From JAXDMU01 sp963762435 (GTDB lineage Bacteria; Pseudomonadota; Alphaproteobacteria; ATCC43930; CGMCC-115725): a DNA stretch of 64,000 bases. The position numbers and the translations under genes were made by a program. The notes beneath the pieces are model-generated. The model did not search any database, had not been told where the DNA came from, and was given only the letters and a program-made list of their open reading frames with translations. Positions 50,803 to 59,218 of the stretch are shown here, in pieces; positions within the stretch are counted from its first letter, which is position 1; each line of letters begins with the position of its first letter. The stretch is from contig CAVXLN010000017.1 in the NCBI GenBank assembly GCA_963762435.1, positions 1-64,000 on the forward strand, written 5' to 3'.

Positions 50803-51699
50803 TTATTCCTGAGACCCGGCATTGCGGCGGGCTGCCGGCGGTGCCGGCGGCGGCACGCGGCCGGGTGCTTCCCAGGCCAGGATCTGAAAGCCGCGCGGGA
50901 AGGCCGGCCCGACCCGGAAGGTGGCGCGGCGAACGAAATAGCCGCTGGCGCTGGTCTTGATCTCGGCCGTGACGATCACGGTCTGAATCGGCGGCGGCGC
51001 GTCGCCCTGGGCACCGAGATTGAGCAGCAGCTGGCCTTGCTGGCCGGGCAGCTGCTGCATGGCCTGGATGACGGGCTTCGCGGCATAGCGCGGATCCGGC
51101 TGACCCAGCTGATAGACCGATAGATAAGGCCGCAGCCGGTCCATGATGTCGGGCGTCATGCCGAGCACGCGGCCGACCTCGTCGACGCTTTCGAAGGGGG
51201 CGCCGAGCGGACCGTAGCTGAGACCGGCGGCGACATATTGCGGCTGCTTGGCGCCGTTCGGCCGGGGCGAGGGGCCGGGCTCGCGCCAATCGAGGATCGT
51301 CTCGCCAAGCGCCTCGGCCTTCTGCCCATCGACGCCGAGCACGCGCATGAGCGAGGCCAGCATCTCGACCGTCGCGATGTTCGGGTTGACCTTGCCGGCC
51401 TCGCTTTCGATGCGGATGACCGCGGTACCGTCCGGTTCGGTCACCTTGTGCGGCGTGCCGTCCGCGGGCCACGCACCTTCCATCAGATGGAAGACGGCCT
51501 CGTAGGCCGCCCCGTCGGCATTCGCCTCGGCCACGGCATTGACGGTGAAGTTGCCGGCGATCCGCGTCTCGCTCCGGCTGGTCGCGGTCAGGTGCGTGAC
51601 GATGAGCGCCAGCAGCACCAGCGTCCACAGCACGATCACCAGAGCGAAGCCGCGCCGTCCGCCCGGACCCGGGGCAGAGACGGCGCGGCGGAGCGTCAT
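50803..51699 (-). CDS. gspK: Type II secretion minor pseudopilin GspK
   Basis: The 298-residue protein has a class III leader (GRRGFALVIVLWTLVLLALI, cleavage after Gly17) without the +5 Glu, as is normal for GspK, the tip subunit. The body has GKVNPNIATVEMLASLMRVL, a stretch ILDWREPGPSPRPNGAKQPQ and FESVDEVGRVLGMTPDIMDR, the SAM-like helical domain of the family. Last gene of the operon; it overlaps gspD by four bases. Confidence 0.92.
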   Translation of the reverse strand: MTLRRAVSAPGPGGRRGFALVIVLWTLVLLALIVTHLTATSRSETRIAGNFTVNAVAEANADGAAYEAVFHLMEGAWPADGTPHKVTEPDGTAVIRIESEAGKVNPNIATVEMLASLMRVLGVDGQKAEALGETILDWREPGPSPRPNGAKQPQYVAAGLSYGPLGAPFESVDEVGRVLGMTPDIMDRLRPYLSVYQLGQPDPRYAAKPVIQAMQQLPGQQGQLLLNLGAQGDAPPPIQTVIVTAEIKTSASGYFVRRATFRVGPAFPRGFQILAWEAPGRVPPPAPPAARRNAGSQE

Positions 51700-53984
51700 T
51701 TCGAGATGCTCTTGAGCGGATTGCTGTCGCCGGAGAGCGGCAGCTCCTGCAGCTCCTGCGGCACGAGTGCTGCATGCGGCAGCTTCTGGCGCAGATCCTC
51801 GGTGAGGTCGCGAGCCGTCCGCTGATCCTGGATCACATGCGGCGTGATCATGACCAGAAGCTCCGTCCGATCCCGCGAGTTCGTCTGCGTGCTGAAGGCG
51901 AGGCCGAGGATCGGAATATCCTTAAGCCAGGGAATGCCTCCATTTCCGCGCGAGGTATTGTCGGTGATCAGACCGGCGATGCCGATCGTCTGCCCGTCTT
52001 GAATGGCGACCCTCGAACGGACTTTGCGCTCGGTGAAGGTCGGCGAGCCGGAGACATTGCCGACGCTGGCGTTCGGATCGACGCCGCTTACTTCCTGCGA
52101 CACATCGAGCGTCACGAGACCGCTGCTGTTGATATGCGGCAGGATCTCGAGAATGACGCCGGTCTCCTGATAGTTGATCGAGTTGGTAACGGCGCCGTTG
52201 GTCGTGTTCTCGAGAGTTGTCGTGCCGGTGAGATAGGGGACGGAATCGCCGACCAGCAATCGGGCGGGCTGATTGTCGAGTACCATCAATTCCGGTGAGG
52301 AAAGCACGCGGACGTTTGTCACGGATTGCAGAGCTTGAATGACGAAACGCACGTCGCCACTGGTTTTGCTGATGGAGAAGGCGCCGTTTGCGGCCGGCAC
52401 GCCAGCAAAGCTGGTCAGGCTGAGTGGGCTCGTGGCACTGTTCGAGATCTCCGACAGCACGCCGTTCAACCCCTGGTTCTTGAAGAAGAATTGAGTGCCG
52501 AGATTGAGGTCGTCGTTCAAATCGACCTCGGCGATCGTGGCGTCGATGCGCACCTGCAGGGGCAGGATGTCGATTTTATGCAGCATCGCCTCGATCGTGC
52601 TTTCCTCCTCCGTCGTCGCGTAGATGAGGATCGCGTTGTTCTGCTTGTGCGGAATGATGCGGATCGAGTTCGCGGCCTTTGACGCCGATTCCGGCGTCTG
52701 GTCCGACAGCGAATCCATGGCGGCGCCGGCTTCGGTCGAGCCTCCACCGCCTCCGCCGGTGCCGAACGAGGTCTGCTGCGCGCCGCCGCTCGAACTGCTG
52801 CCGAGGCCGCCGGTCGTGCCGGTGCCCCCCCCCGTCGAGCCCAACCCGCCGGGCGTGGTACCGCCGCCGGTGCTCGAGCCGCCTGGCGTGTTGTTGCCGA
52901 AGCCGCTCTGGCCGCCGCCAACCGAGCTGTTATCGAGCCCGGGAGCGGTCGAGCCGGCACCGCCTGCCTGCGCAGTCACATGATCGGGCGTGAAGGCGCG
53001 CTGCAGCACGTTGGCGACATCGTTGGCCTGGCCGTTCTGAACATAATAGACGTGCCAGCTGCGTGCCGTGTCCTTGCGGGCCTGATCGACCAGCGCATAG
53101 AGCCGGCGCGCATCGTCGATGTAGCGCTCTGAACTGGAGACGACGAGCACGGCATTGACGCGCTCCATCGGGATGACCTTGACCAGCCCGGCGAGCGCGC
53201 CGTCGCCCTCGGTCTGGAACACCTTCTGCAGTTCCGTCGCCATCTTGCCGGGATCGCCGCTCGAGACCGGGAAGATCGCGAAGGACTGGCCGGCCAGCAG
53301 ATCCGTGTCGAAGCCGCGGATGAGCCCGACCAGCGTGGTGCGCGCCTGCGGCTCGCCCGAGACCAGGAGCACATTGCGATCGGGATCGGCGGTGATGCGG
53401 GCGCCTTCGCCGACGAACGGCTCCAGCACCTTGGCGAGCGCTTTGGCCGACGCATAGCGCAGCGGTACCACCTGGGTGCCGGCGGTTGAGTCGGAGCCGA
53501 TCCGCGGCTGAGCCGCGGCACTGGCGCTGGGTACCACCCGGAAGAGGTCGCCATTCTGGATGAGCGTGGCACCGTTCTGCTCCAGCAGAACCTGGAGCGT
53601 CGGCAGCAGTTCGGTACGCGCCAGCGGCTTCACCGTCTCGATCGTCGCGGTGCCATGTACGGCCGGATCGATCGAGTAATTCACCTGGAGGATCTTGCCC
53701 AGCACTTCGCGGCAGATCTCGCGGATATCCGTATCGGCGAAATTGAGCGAGACATCGCCGCCCTTGGCACCCGGCGGCAGCTGCGGCGGCGTGAAGCCGG
53801 CCTGGCGGCCGGCCGAGATCTCCGGCTGTGCCGCGCGCTCGGTGGACGCAATCGGGCCGCTGATCCGGGCGCCGGCATTGGTGTCGGTCTCAAGCGGCGG
53901 CAGGTCCTGCAGCTTGGGCTGTGGCGTCTGGCATGCGGTTAGCGCCAGCAGCGAGACGCCCAGAAGCAATGTGCGGCGGCGCAT
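51696..53984 (-). CDS. gspD: Type II secretion outer-membrane secretin GspD
   Basis: The 762-residue protein has a lipoprotein-like signal (LLLGVSLLALTAC), so the secretin may be self-piloting. An N0 domain (SLNFADTDIREICREVLGKI), ring-building N1-N3 repeats and the secretin core (VRVLSSPELMVLDNQPARLL, VGDSVPYLTG, GLVTLDVSQEVSG, GNGGIPWLKDIPILGLAFST) follow. Between N3 and the core is a Gly/Ser/Thr-rich insertion of about 90 residues (GGGQSGFGNNTPGGSSTGGG and more). It forms the outer-membrane channel. It overlaps gspK and touches the gspC-like gene by one base. Confidence 0.95.
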   Translation of the reverse strand: MRRRTLLLGVSLLALTACQTPQPKLQDLPPLETDTNAGARISGPIASTERAAQPEISAGRQAGFTPPQLPPGAKGGDVSLNFADTDIREICREVLGKILQVNYSIDPAVHGTATIETVKPLARTELLPTLQVLLEQNGATLIQNGDLFRVVPSASAAAQPRIGSDSTAGTQVVPLRYASAKALAKVLEPFVGEGARITADPDRNVLLVSGEPQARTTLVGLIRGFDTDLLAGQSFAIFPVSSGDPGKMATELQKVFQTEGDGALAGLVKVIPMERVNAVLVVSSSERYIDDARRLYALVDQARKDTARSWHVYYVQNGQANDVANVLQRAFTPDHVTAQAGGAGSTAPGLDNSSVGGGQSGFGNNTPGGSSTGGGTTPGGLGSTGGGTGTTGGLGSSSSGGAQQTSFGTGGGGGGSTEAGAAMDSLSDQTPESASKAANSIRIIPHKQNNAILIYATTEEESTIEAMLHKIDILPLQVRIDATIAEVDLNDDLNLGTQFFFKNQGLNGVLSEISNSATSPLSLTSFAGVPAANGAFSISKTSGDVRFVIQALQSVTNVRVLSSPELMVLDNQPARLLVGDSVPYLTGTTTLENTTNGAVTNSINYQETGVILEILPHINSSGLVTLDVSQEVSGVDPNASVGNVSGSPTFTERKVRSRVAIQDGQTIGIAGLITDNTSRGNGGIPWLKDIPILGLAFSTQTNSRDRTELLVMITPHVIQDQRTARDLTEDLRQKLPHAALVPQELQELPLSGDSNPLKSISK

Positions 53985-54745
53985 TATCGTCCCCCTTCCC
54001 GGCTTTGACCCACCCCGGTCGGCGGGGTGATCAGCGGGTTGCCCTGCTGAATGACCGGTTGTTGTTGTTGCTGCAGTGGCGATGCCGGCGGTTCGCGCCG
54101 GGGCAGGCGGCCCGGCGGGACGCCGAGCTTCGGGATGATCGGCGTGTTGGGCGGCAAGACGTTCCGGACGCCGCCCGGCCCGCCCGGTGCGTTGAGGCGC
54201 GGCGGCACCACAGGGGGCCGCGAGAGGACCGCCGGCATCTGCGGCGCTGGCGGCACCATGTTCTCATCGAATTTGGGCTCGAGCGTGGTGGTGCCGCCCG
54301 GTCCGGTCAGCGTCACTTCGGTCGGCTTGATCGTCTGCACCGTCCAGCCGGCGATCGCGTCGCCCTCGGCGACGATAATCGGCTTCTTGTCACCGCCGGG
54401 CTGGAACACTGCACTCTTGCTCTCGCCGAGCAGCAGAATGCCGGCAAGGCGCGGCAGCTCGTTCGAATCTTCGCTCACGATATTGACCACGGCCGGCGTG
54501 GCACCCTTGTCGGGGCGCCGATCCGCATTGAACAGCGGCCGCGCCAATGCGACGGAGACCCACTGGCCGATCGGCTCGGCCGGTGCCACGGTCGCTCCCG
54601 GGGATCGGACATCCGCCGGGATCTGTGCATTTGCTACAATCATGTCGGTCTCGTCGGAATGGCTGGCGAGTAACTCATAGGCGATGACGACCAGCAGCAG
54701 GATCGCCAGCAGGCCGAGCAGCCTGGGTGCCGTATCTCTGCTCAT
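53984..54745 (-). CDS. gspC: Type II secretion GspC-like inner-membrane protein
   Basis: The 253-residue protein has one N-terminal membrane helix (LLGLLAILLLVVIAYELLA) and a homology-region domain (ALARPLFNADRRP, LAGILLLGESKSAVFQPGGD, VAEGDAIAGWTVQTIKPTEV, TLTGPGGTTTLEPKFDENM) like the HR domain of GspC, which contacts GspD N0. In place of a PDZ domain the C-terminus is a Pro/Gln-rich tail (PPRLNAPGGPGGVRNVLPPN, LQQQQQPVIQQGNP). GspN-type naming is possible. It lies between gspM and gspD, overlapping both. Confidence 0.75.
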   Translation of the reverse strand: MSRDTAPRLLGLLAILLLVVIAYELLASHSDETDMIVANAQIPADVRSPGATVAPAEPIGQWVSVALARPLFNADRRPDKGATPAVVNIVSEDSNELPRLAGILLLGESKSAVFQPGGDKKPIIVAEGDAIAGWTVQTIKPTEVTLTGPGGTTTLEPKFDENMVPPAPQMPAVLSRPPVVPPRLNAPGGPGGVRNVLPPNTPIIPKLGVPPGRLPRREPPASPLQQQQQPVIQQGNPLITPPTGVGQSREGGR

Positions 54746-55317
54746 GGCTTGGATTCCGCGGCCGCGCGGAAGGAATAGATGGTGAGGCCCGCCTCGAGGC
54801 CGGTCGTACGGTTGATGAGCGAGAGCGGCGAGCCATGGATCTGCAGATCGTCGATCAGCATCGGCGGCGAGGCCTGCTCGATCGATTGCAGCAGCCCGAC
54901 CAGGATCGGCCAGGGCGCATTGAACGAGATCTTGATGCCGATGCGGCGATAGGCGCCGGCAGGCTCGGCCGGCAGGCTTTCGACGCTGACCAGATTGGCG
55001 CCGCCCTTGGCCATGTCCTGAACGAGGTTCTGCAGGGCCGCACCGGCCACGGCGTCGCTCGAGCCTTGCAGCAGCAGGGTGGGCGGTGGGCCATTGCGGT
55101 TCGCAGCGGAGGCACGCTGTGTCAGCTCCGGCAGCTGGGCGGCAACGAAGGCCATATGGGCGGCGATGCCGCGGCGCTCATCGAGCTGCTGCGCGCGATC
55201 GGCATAGAGGTCGATGAGCGGCGAGATCGCGGCGAACCAGACTACGATCAGCAAAGCGACGGTGATGCCGAGCGCCAGAAGGCGGCCTCGTTGGCCGGTG
55301 GGGAGTGCCAGCGGCAT
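54742..55317 (-). CDS. gspM: Type II secretion GspM-like inner-membrane protein
   Basis: The 191-residue protein has a single membrane helix (LALGITVALLIVVWFAAISP), a short coiled coil, and a ferredoxin-like domain (AALQNLVQDMAKGGANLVSV, IGIKISFNAPWPILVGLLQS and QASPPMLIDDLQIHGSPLSL), as in the GspMb/PilO type. It works with GspL to link GspE to the membrane platform. It overlaps the gspC-like gene by four bases. Confidence 0.82.
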   Translation of the reverse strand: MPLALPTGQRGRLLALGITVALLIVVWFAAISPLIDLYADRAQQLDERRGIAAHMAFVAAQLPELTQRASAANRNGPPPTLLLQGSSDAVAGAALQNLVQDMAKGGANLVSVESLPAEPAGAYRRIGIKISFNAPWPILVGLLQSIEQASPPMLIDDLQIHGSPLSLINRTTGLEAGLTIYSFRAAAESKP

Positions 55318-55319
55318 GG

Positions 55320-56381
55320 CTAAGGCCGCGCCTCCGCGCTGATCGAGAAAATGTCGACCTTGCCGCCTTCAAGCCGGGTCACCGGGGCCGCGAAGGCCGG
55401 ATCCTTGAAGGTCGGGTCGACCGACAACGCGCTGATGAGCTTGGCAGCGGCGGCGGATTGCCCGTTCATGATGATCTTGCGCTGGCGCATCGTAAAGTCG
55501 GAGAGATGCGTGTCGTCGGGCAGGATCTGGGTCGCCGCCGAGATGACCCGAAGCGGGTCGCCGAGCCGCGTGCGCTCGGTCGCGACGACATCGGCACCGG
55601 CGCCGGTGCCCGCAATCTGCCGGCGCATCGTCTCGGCCTTGTCGACGGTCGGCTTCAGCTCGTCGATCTGACCGTCGACGCGGGCAAGCGCCAGCGACTG
55701 GTTCACGAAGGGAAAGGCCGCGGCGACGAGCGCCAGTGCCGCGCAACCGGCTGCGGCCAGCGTCAGCATATGGCGGCGCAACGGTCCGTCGGCATGGCGC
55801 GCCATGTCGAGCTTGATCTGGCGCGGCGATCCGTCGGCGAAGCTGGTATCGATCGCGGTCGGATGAAGGCCGGCATCGTCGAGTGCCGCGACCATCGGCA
55901 GAATCAGCTGCTTCGGCACCAGCGACAGCCTGAGCCGGAGCCGGCCTTGAGCGCGGTCGCGCTGCTCGACGACAGCCGACCAATAGACCTCGTCGGCGCT
56001 GAACGGCGTCTCGCGATCCATCTCGTAGGCCACGACCTGATCGAGCTCGCGCTCGGCGGCGAGCGGCAAGGTCAGATGCTTTTCCAGCAGCAGCTCGGAC
56101 GGCAGGCGCAGGCGGATCGGCAGATTGCCGCCGAGTGAGGCGACGGCGCCGCGCGCTGCATTCTTGCCTTGGCTGTCGAGCGCATAGCGGCCAAGCGCGC
56201 TCACCTGGCCGCGCCGGCGCGAGGAGAGGGAAACCACCGGCGGCGAGGCTTCGAGCGAGCCTTGCGGATCGACCAGCACGGCGTCGGGCACGCTGCCGCC
56301 TGATTGGCGTAGCCGCTCCGGCAGCAGCTCGAGCATGTGCTGAGCCCACCAGGCCAAGAAATCGCCGATCACGCTCGCCAA
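55320..56381 (-). CDS. gspL: Type II secretion GspL-like protein (PilM/PilN domains)
   Basis: The 353-residue protein has a cytosolic actin-like part with LRLPSELLLEKHLTLPLAAE and RELDQVVAYEMDRETPFSAD, a motif shared by GspL and PilM. One membrane helix follows (LTLAAAGCAALALVAAAFPF), then a periplasmic PilN-like domain (QILPDDTHLSDFTMRQRKII, SAAAAKLISALSVDPTFKDP). It recruits GspE and pairs with GspM. The cytosolic part is shorter than in enterobacterial GspL. Confidence 0.85.
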   Translation of the reverse strand: MASVIGDFLAWWAQHMLELLPERLRQSGGSVPDAVLVDPQGSLEASPPVVSLSSRRRGQVSALGRYALDSQGKNAARGAVASLGGNLPIRLRLPSELLLEKHLTLPLAAERELDQVVAYEMDRETPFSADEVYWSAVVEQRDRAQGRLRLRLSLVPKQLILPMVAALDDAGLHPTAIDTSFADGSPRQIKLDMARHADGPLRRHMLTLAAAGCAALALVAAAFPFVNQSLALARVDGQIDELKPTVDKAETMRRQIAGTGAGADVVATERTRLGDPLRVISAATQILPDDTHLSDFTMRQRKIIMNGQSAAAAKLISALSVDPTFKDPAFAAPVTRLEGGKVDIFSISAEARP

Positions 56382-56453
56382 TCGAACAAGTCCCCCCGTT
56401 AGTCCCCCGGCTGCTTGTAACCTGTTTATGTTACAGGCGGAAGTAGTTGTTTT

Positions 56454-57077
56454 TCAGCCACCTGGTTGTTCAAGCAGCGGCGCCACGATCATATCCGGCC
56501 AATGACGGTTGTCACCGGGCGGGAAGCTCACGCGCAACTTGATCAGGGGTGGAATGAATGCTGTTGACCATTCATTGACCCAACCCTCAGTTTGGCCTTG
56601 CTCGGCGGCTTCCTCGCCGAGCCAGTAGGAAAAAGTGACGCCCGCGACGTGATCAAGCAGGACCGTATCTGTACTAGGTGCTTCCGGGCCTAGCTCCGCC
56701 GCGTGAATATAGGGTTTCCAGCGCAAGATAAGCCTGTTTTGGGCGTCGACGAGCAGCGACATGTCAGCGCGGCGTGTCTGTGTCGCAACGGCACTCGGCA
56801 ATTCCGAGCGGAAATCGAATTGTGAGGATTTTCCTTCTATCTTGAGTTGTGAACGGCCATTGCCCGGATCGATGTGGGACAGCAACGAGCGGACGACCCG
56901 GTCGGTGGCGTCGAGCTCCGCGCGGGATTGCAGCGAGGAGCCCTGCCGATCCCAGGCGCCGAGGCCGAGCTTGATGCCCTGAGTCAACCCGACCATCAGG
57001 AAGCCCAGCACGACGAGAGCGACCAGCAGCTCGAGCAGCGTGAAGCCGTCCTGGCGGGGTGCTCGCTTACTGGTCAA
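56454..57077 (-). CDS. gspJ: Type II secretion minor pseudopilin GspJ
   Basis: The 207-residue protein has a leader cleaved after Gly11 (RQDGFTLLELLVALVVLGFL, +5 Glu present) and a GspJ-type body (LGLGAWDRQGSSLQSRAELD, VVRSLLSHIDPGNGRSQL, GVTFSYWLGEEAAEQGQTEG, PPLIKLRVSFPPGD). The start is a TTG inside the end of gspI, an 11-base overlap. It belongs to the pseudopilus tip complex with GspI and GspK. Confidence 0.9.
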   Translation of the reverse strand: MTSKRAPRQDGFTLLELLVALVVLGFLMVGLTQGIKLGLGAWDRQGSSLQSRAELDATDRVVRSLLSHIDPGNGRSQLKIEGKSSQFDFRSELPSAVATQTRRADMSLLVDAQNRLILRWKPYIHAAELGPEAPSTDTVLLDHVAGVTFSYWLGEEAAEQGQTEGWVNEWSTAFIPPLIKLRVSFPPGDNRHWPDMIVAPLLEQPGG

Positions 57078-57528
57078 GGCCGTTCACCTGACTATCGATG
57101 CGCTTGGTGCGCAGCAGCACGCGCCGGGTCTTGCCGCCCTCGCTCCAGGAAACCTCGGACTCGACGGCATAGAGTGCCGGTTCCCGCGTGGTCGGCAGCG
57201 GAATGGTGCGCAGGAGCGCTTCGCTCGGCTGCAGCACGGTGATCTGCTCGATATGGAGCCGCCAATGGAAATCGCTGCCGTCATCGCCCTCGGAATCGCC
57301 GGCGGTGATGGGCTTGTCGCGGCCGATCGCGGCCATATGCGACTTGGCGCGGCTTATCGCCTCCTCGTATTTCCCCGCCGTCACGACACCGAACAGGCCG
57401 CCGGATGCCGCCTTGAACATGACGCTGAGTGCCAGCGCCGCAATGACGAAGGCGACCAGGACCTCGAGCAGGGTGAAGCCCCGCTGCCTCGGACGCATCA
57501 GGCGGGCGGGATTATTTCGGGGCGCCAT
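57067..57528 (-). CDS. gspI: Type II secretion minor pseudopilin GspI
   Basis: The 153-residue protein has a leader cleaved after Gly17 (RQRGFTLLEVLVAFVIAALA, +5 Glu present). The body reads EEAISRAKSHMAAIGRDKPI, FHWRLHIEQITVLQPSEALL and VSWSEGGKTRRVLLRTKRID, as in GspI. Met11 is an alternative start (MRPRQRG). It overlaps gspH by 17 bases and gspJ by 11. Confidence 0.9.
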   Translation of the reverse strand: MAPRNNPARLMRPRQRGFTLLEVLVAFVIAALALSVMFKAASGGLFGVVTAGKYEEAISRAKSHMAAIGRDKPITAGDSEGDDGSDFHWRLHIEQITVLQPSEALLRTIPLPTTREPALYAVESEVSWSEGGKTRRVLLRTKRIDSQVNGLDQ

Positions 57529-58003
57529 AGATGACGCTCACGCGGCCGGTCAACCAATCGACCCCGATCTGGATCATGCGGTCGCGCTGGCCCAGCTCGA
57601 TCCGGCCGCCGGTCGAGCTGCCGTCGGGATCGAAGCGAATGTCGCCTTCCTCCTCGCTCTTGACCTCGCCGGTCGTGGTCTTGAGCACGAGCGGAACGGC
57701 GCGCGGCAGGCCGGCCGGCTTGCCGTCGCCGATCCGGTAGGAATGGTCCTTGATGTTGAGCGTCAGCGCCACTGGCCGGTTCTCCGCGATCGCCCGGCCG
57801 CGGGTCTCGCGCAGGGCCTCGGCGAGGCCGATCGCGGTGTCGCGCTGGGTCAGCCGCTCGCTGCGCAAGGGGCCGCGATCGACCAGCAGCCCCAAGGCCA
57901 TGCCGAGGATCGCCAGCACGATCAGCATCTCGATCAGCGTGAAGCCGGCGTGTCGCCGTGGCCCTGTCCCGGCGCCGGCCGGCGTTTCAGCCGGCCAGTT
58001 CAT
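57512..58003 (-). CDS. gspH: Type II secretion minor pseudopilin GspH
   Basis: The 163-residue protein has a leader cleaved after Gly20 (RRHAGFTLIEMLIVLAILGM, +5 Glu present) and a GspH-type beta-sandwich: TAIGLAEALRETRGRAIAEN, RPVALTLNIKDHSYRIG and IRFDPDGSSTGGRIELGQRD with the end ISVDWLTG-like GVDWLTGRVSVIYG. It links the tip complex to the shaft. It overlaps gspF and gspI by 17 bases each. Confidence 0.9.
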   Translation of the reverse strand: MNWPAETPAGAGTGPRRHAGFTLIEMLIVLAILGMALGLLVDRGPLRSERLTQRDTAIGLAEALRETRGRAIAENRPVALTLNIKDHSYRIGDGKPAGLPRAVPLVLKTTTGEVKSEEEGDIRFDPDGSSTGGRIELGQRDRMIQIGVDWLTGRVSVIYGAPK

Positions 58004-59210
58004 TGAGGCTCAGCATCGCGAGCAGCAGCGAGCCGACGATGGTCGCGACCGCCGCACCCATGGCGATGGTGATCACCGGCACCAGAAGCGAGACCAGGCG
58101 CTGAACGATCAGCCGCGCCTGCTCCTCATGGATCTCGGCGGCGCGGAGCGACATCTGGCCGAGCTGCGCGGTCTCCTCGCCGAGCCGCAGGAGATGGATG
58201 GTGCGCGGCGGGAAGATCCCGGACTGGTCGAGCGGGCGCGACAGGCCGGCGCCGCCCTTGGCGCTCTCGGTTGCGATGTCGACGGCGCGGATGGCGGCGA
58301 GATTGCCGATCGCCTCCTTGACGATGCCGAGCGCGGTGATGAGCGGCACACCGTTCTTCAGAAGCGTGCCGAGCGTGCGCGTGAAACGGGCTGCCAGCGT
58401 CTCGCGGAACAGCTGGCCGAAGATCGGCAGGCGCAGCAGCATCCGGTCGACCGGCAGGCGGCGGGCCGGATCCTGGAGCAGTTGGCGGATCGCGACGCCC
58501 ATGATGGCGAGGGCGAGCAAGACCCAAAGCCCGTAATGCGAGACGAAATCGCCGAGCCCCATGACGAATTTCGTCAAGGCGGGCAGCTCGACGCCGGCAT
58601 CGGCGAACATCGGCACGAATTGCGGCAGCACGTAGGTCAAGAGGAAGGTGACCGATCCGATCGCAGTGACCAGCAGCAGGATCGGATAGATAAGGGCGGA
58701 TTGAACGGTCGCAGCCAGGCTGCGCTGGCGCTCGAGCAGGACGGCCAGGTGCTCGAGCGTGTCGCCCAGCGTGCCGCCGGCCTCGCCGGCCCTTATCAGG
58801 CCGATATAAAGCCGGTTGAAGCTCTGCGGCTGCTGCGACAGGGCCACCGCCAGCGAGGTGCCGCCGCGCACCCGGTCGCGCACCTCTTCCATGATCTTCC
58901 GCACACGCGCACTGTCCGCCGTCTCGCACAGGAAGCGCAGCGCGCGGTCGAGATCCTGGCCGGCACTCAGCATGATCGCGAGCTCGCGGGTGACGTTCGC
59001 CACTTCCTGCCGGCTGAGCGAGCGGCGCTGACCGAACTCGGCCGAGAGCAGCCCGTCGAGGAAGCTGCCCTTGCCGGCCGGCTCCGCCTTCATCGGGATA
59101 TGGCCCTGGCGCTGCAGCCGCTCGATCACGGCGGCCTGGTTGGCCGCCTCCATGGTGCCGCGCTGGACCTGGCCGGAACCGTCGATCGCAGTGTAGCGGA
59201 AGCTCGGCAT
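57987..59210 (-). CDS. gspF: Type II secretion inner-membrane platform protein GspF
   Basis: The 407-residue protein has two GspF repeats: FRYTAIDGSGQVQRGTMEAA (N-terminal domain), RQEVANVTRELAIMLSAGQD, LYIGLIRAGEAGGTLGDTLE and LALAIMGVAIRQLLQDPARR, then LPIFGQLFRETLAARFTRTL, GLSRPLDQSGIFPPRTIHLL and RLGEETAQLGQMSLRAAEI, with three membrane helices. It is the polytopic core that GspE acts on. It starts 9 bases after the gspE stop. Confidence 0.95.
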   Translation of the reverse strand: MPSFRYTAIDGSGQVQRGTMEAANQAAVIERLQRQGHIPMKAEPAGKGSFLDGLLSAEFGQRRSLSRQEVANVTRELAIMLSAGQDLDRALRFLCETADSARVRKIMEEVRDRVRGGTSLAVALSQQPQSFNRLYIGLIRAGEAGGTLGDTLEHLAVLLERQRSLAATVQSALIYPILLLVTAIGSVTFLLTYVLPQFVPMFADAGVELPALTKFVMGLGDFVSHYGLWVLLALAIMGVAIRQLLQDPARRLPVDRMLLRLPIFGQLFRETLAARFTRTLGTLLKNGVPLITALGIVKEAIGNLAAIRAVDIATESAKGGAGLSRPLDQSGIFPPRTIHLLRLGEETAQLGQMSLRAAEIHEEQARLIVQRLVSLLVPVITIAMGAAVATIVGSLLLAMLSLNELAG

Positions 59211-59218
59211 GGCGGCGT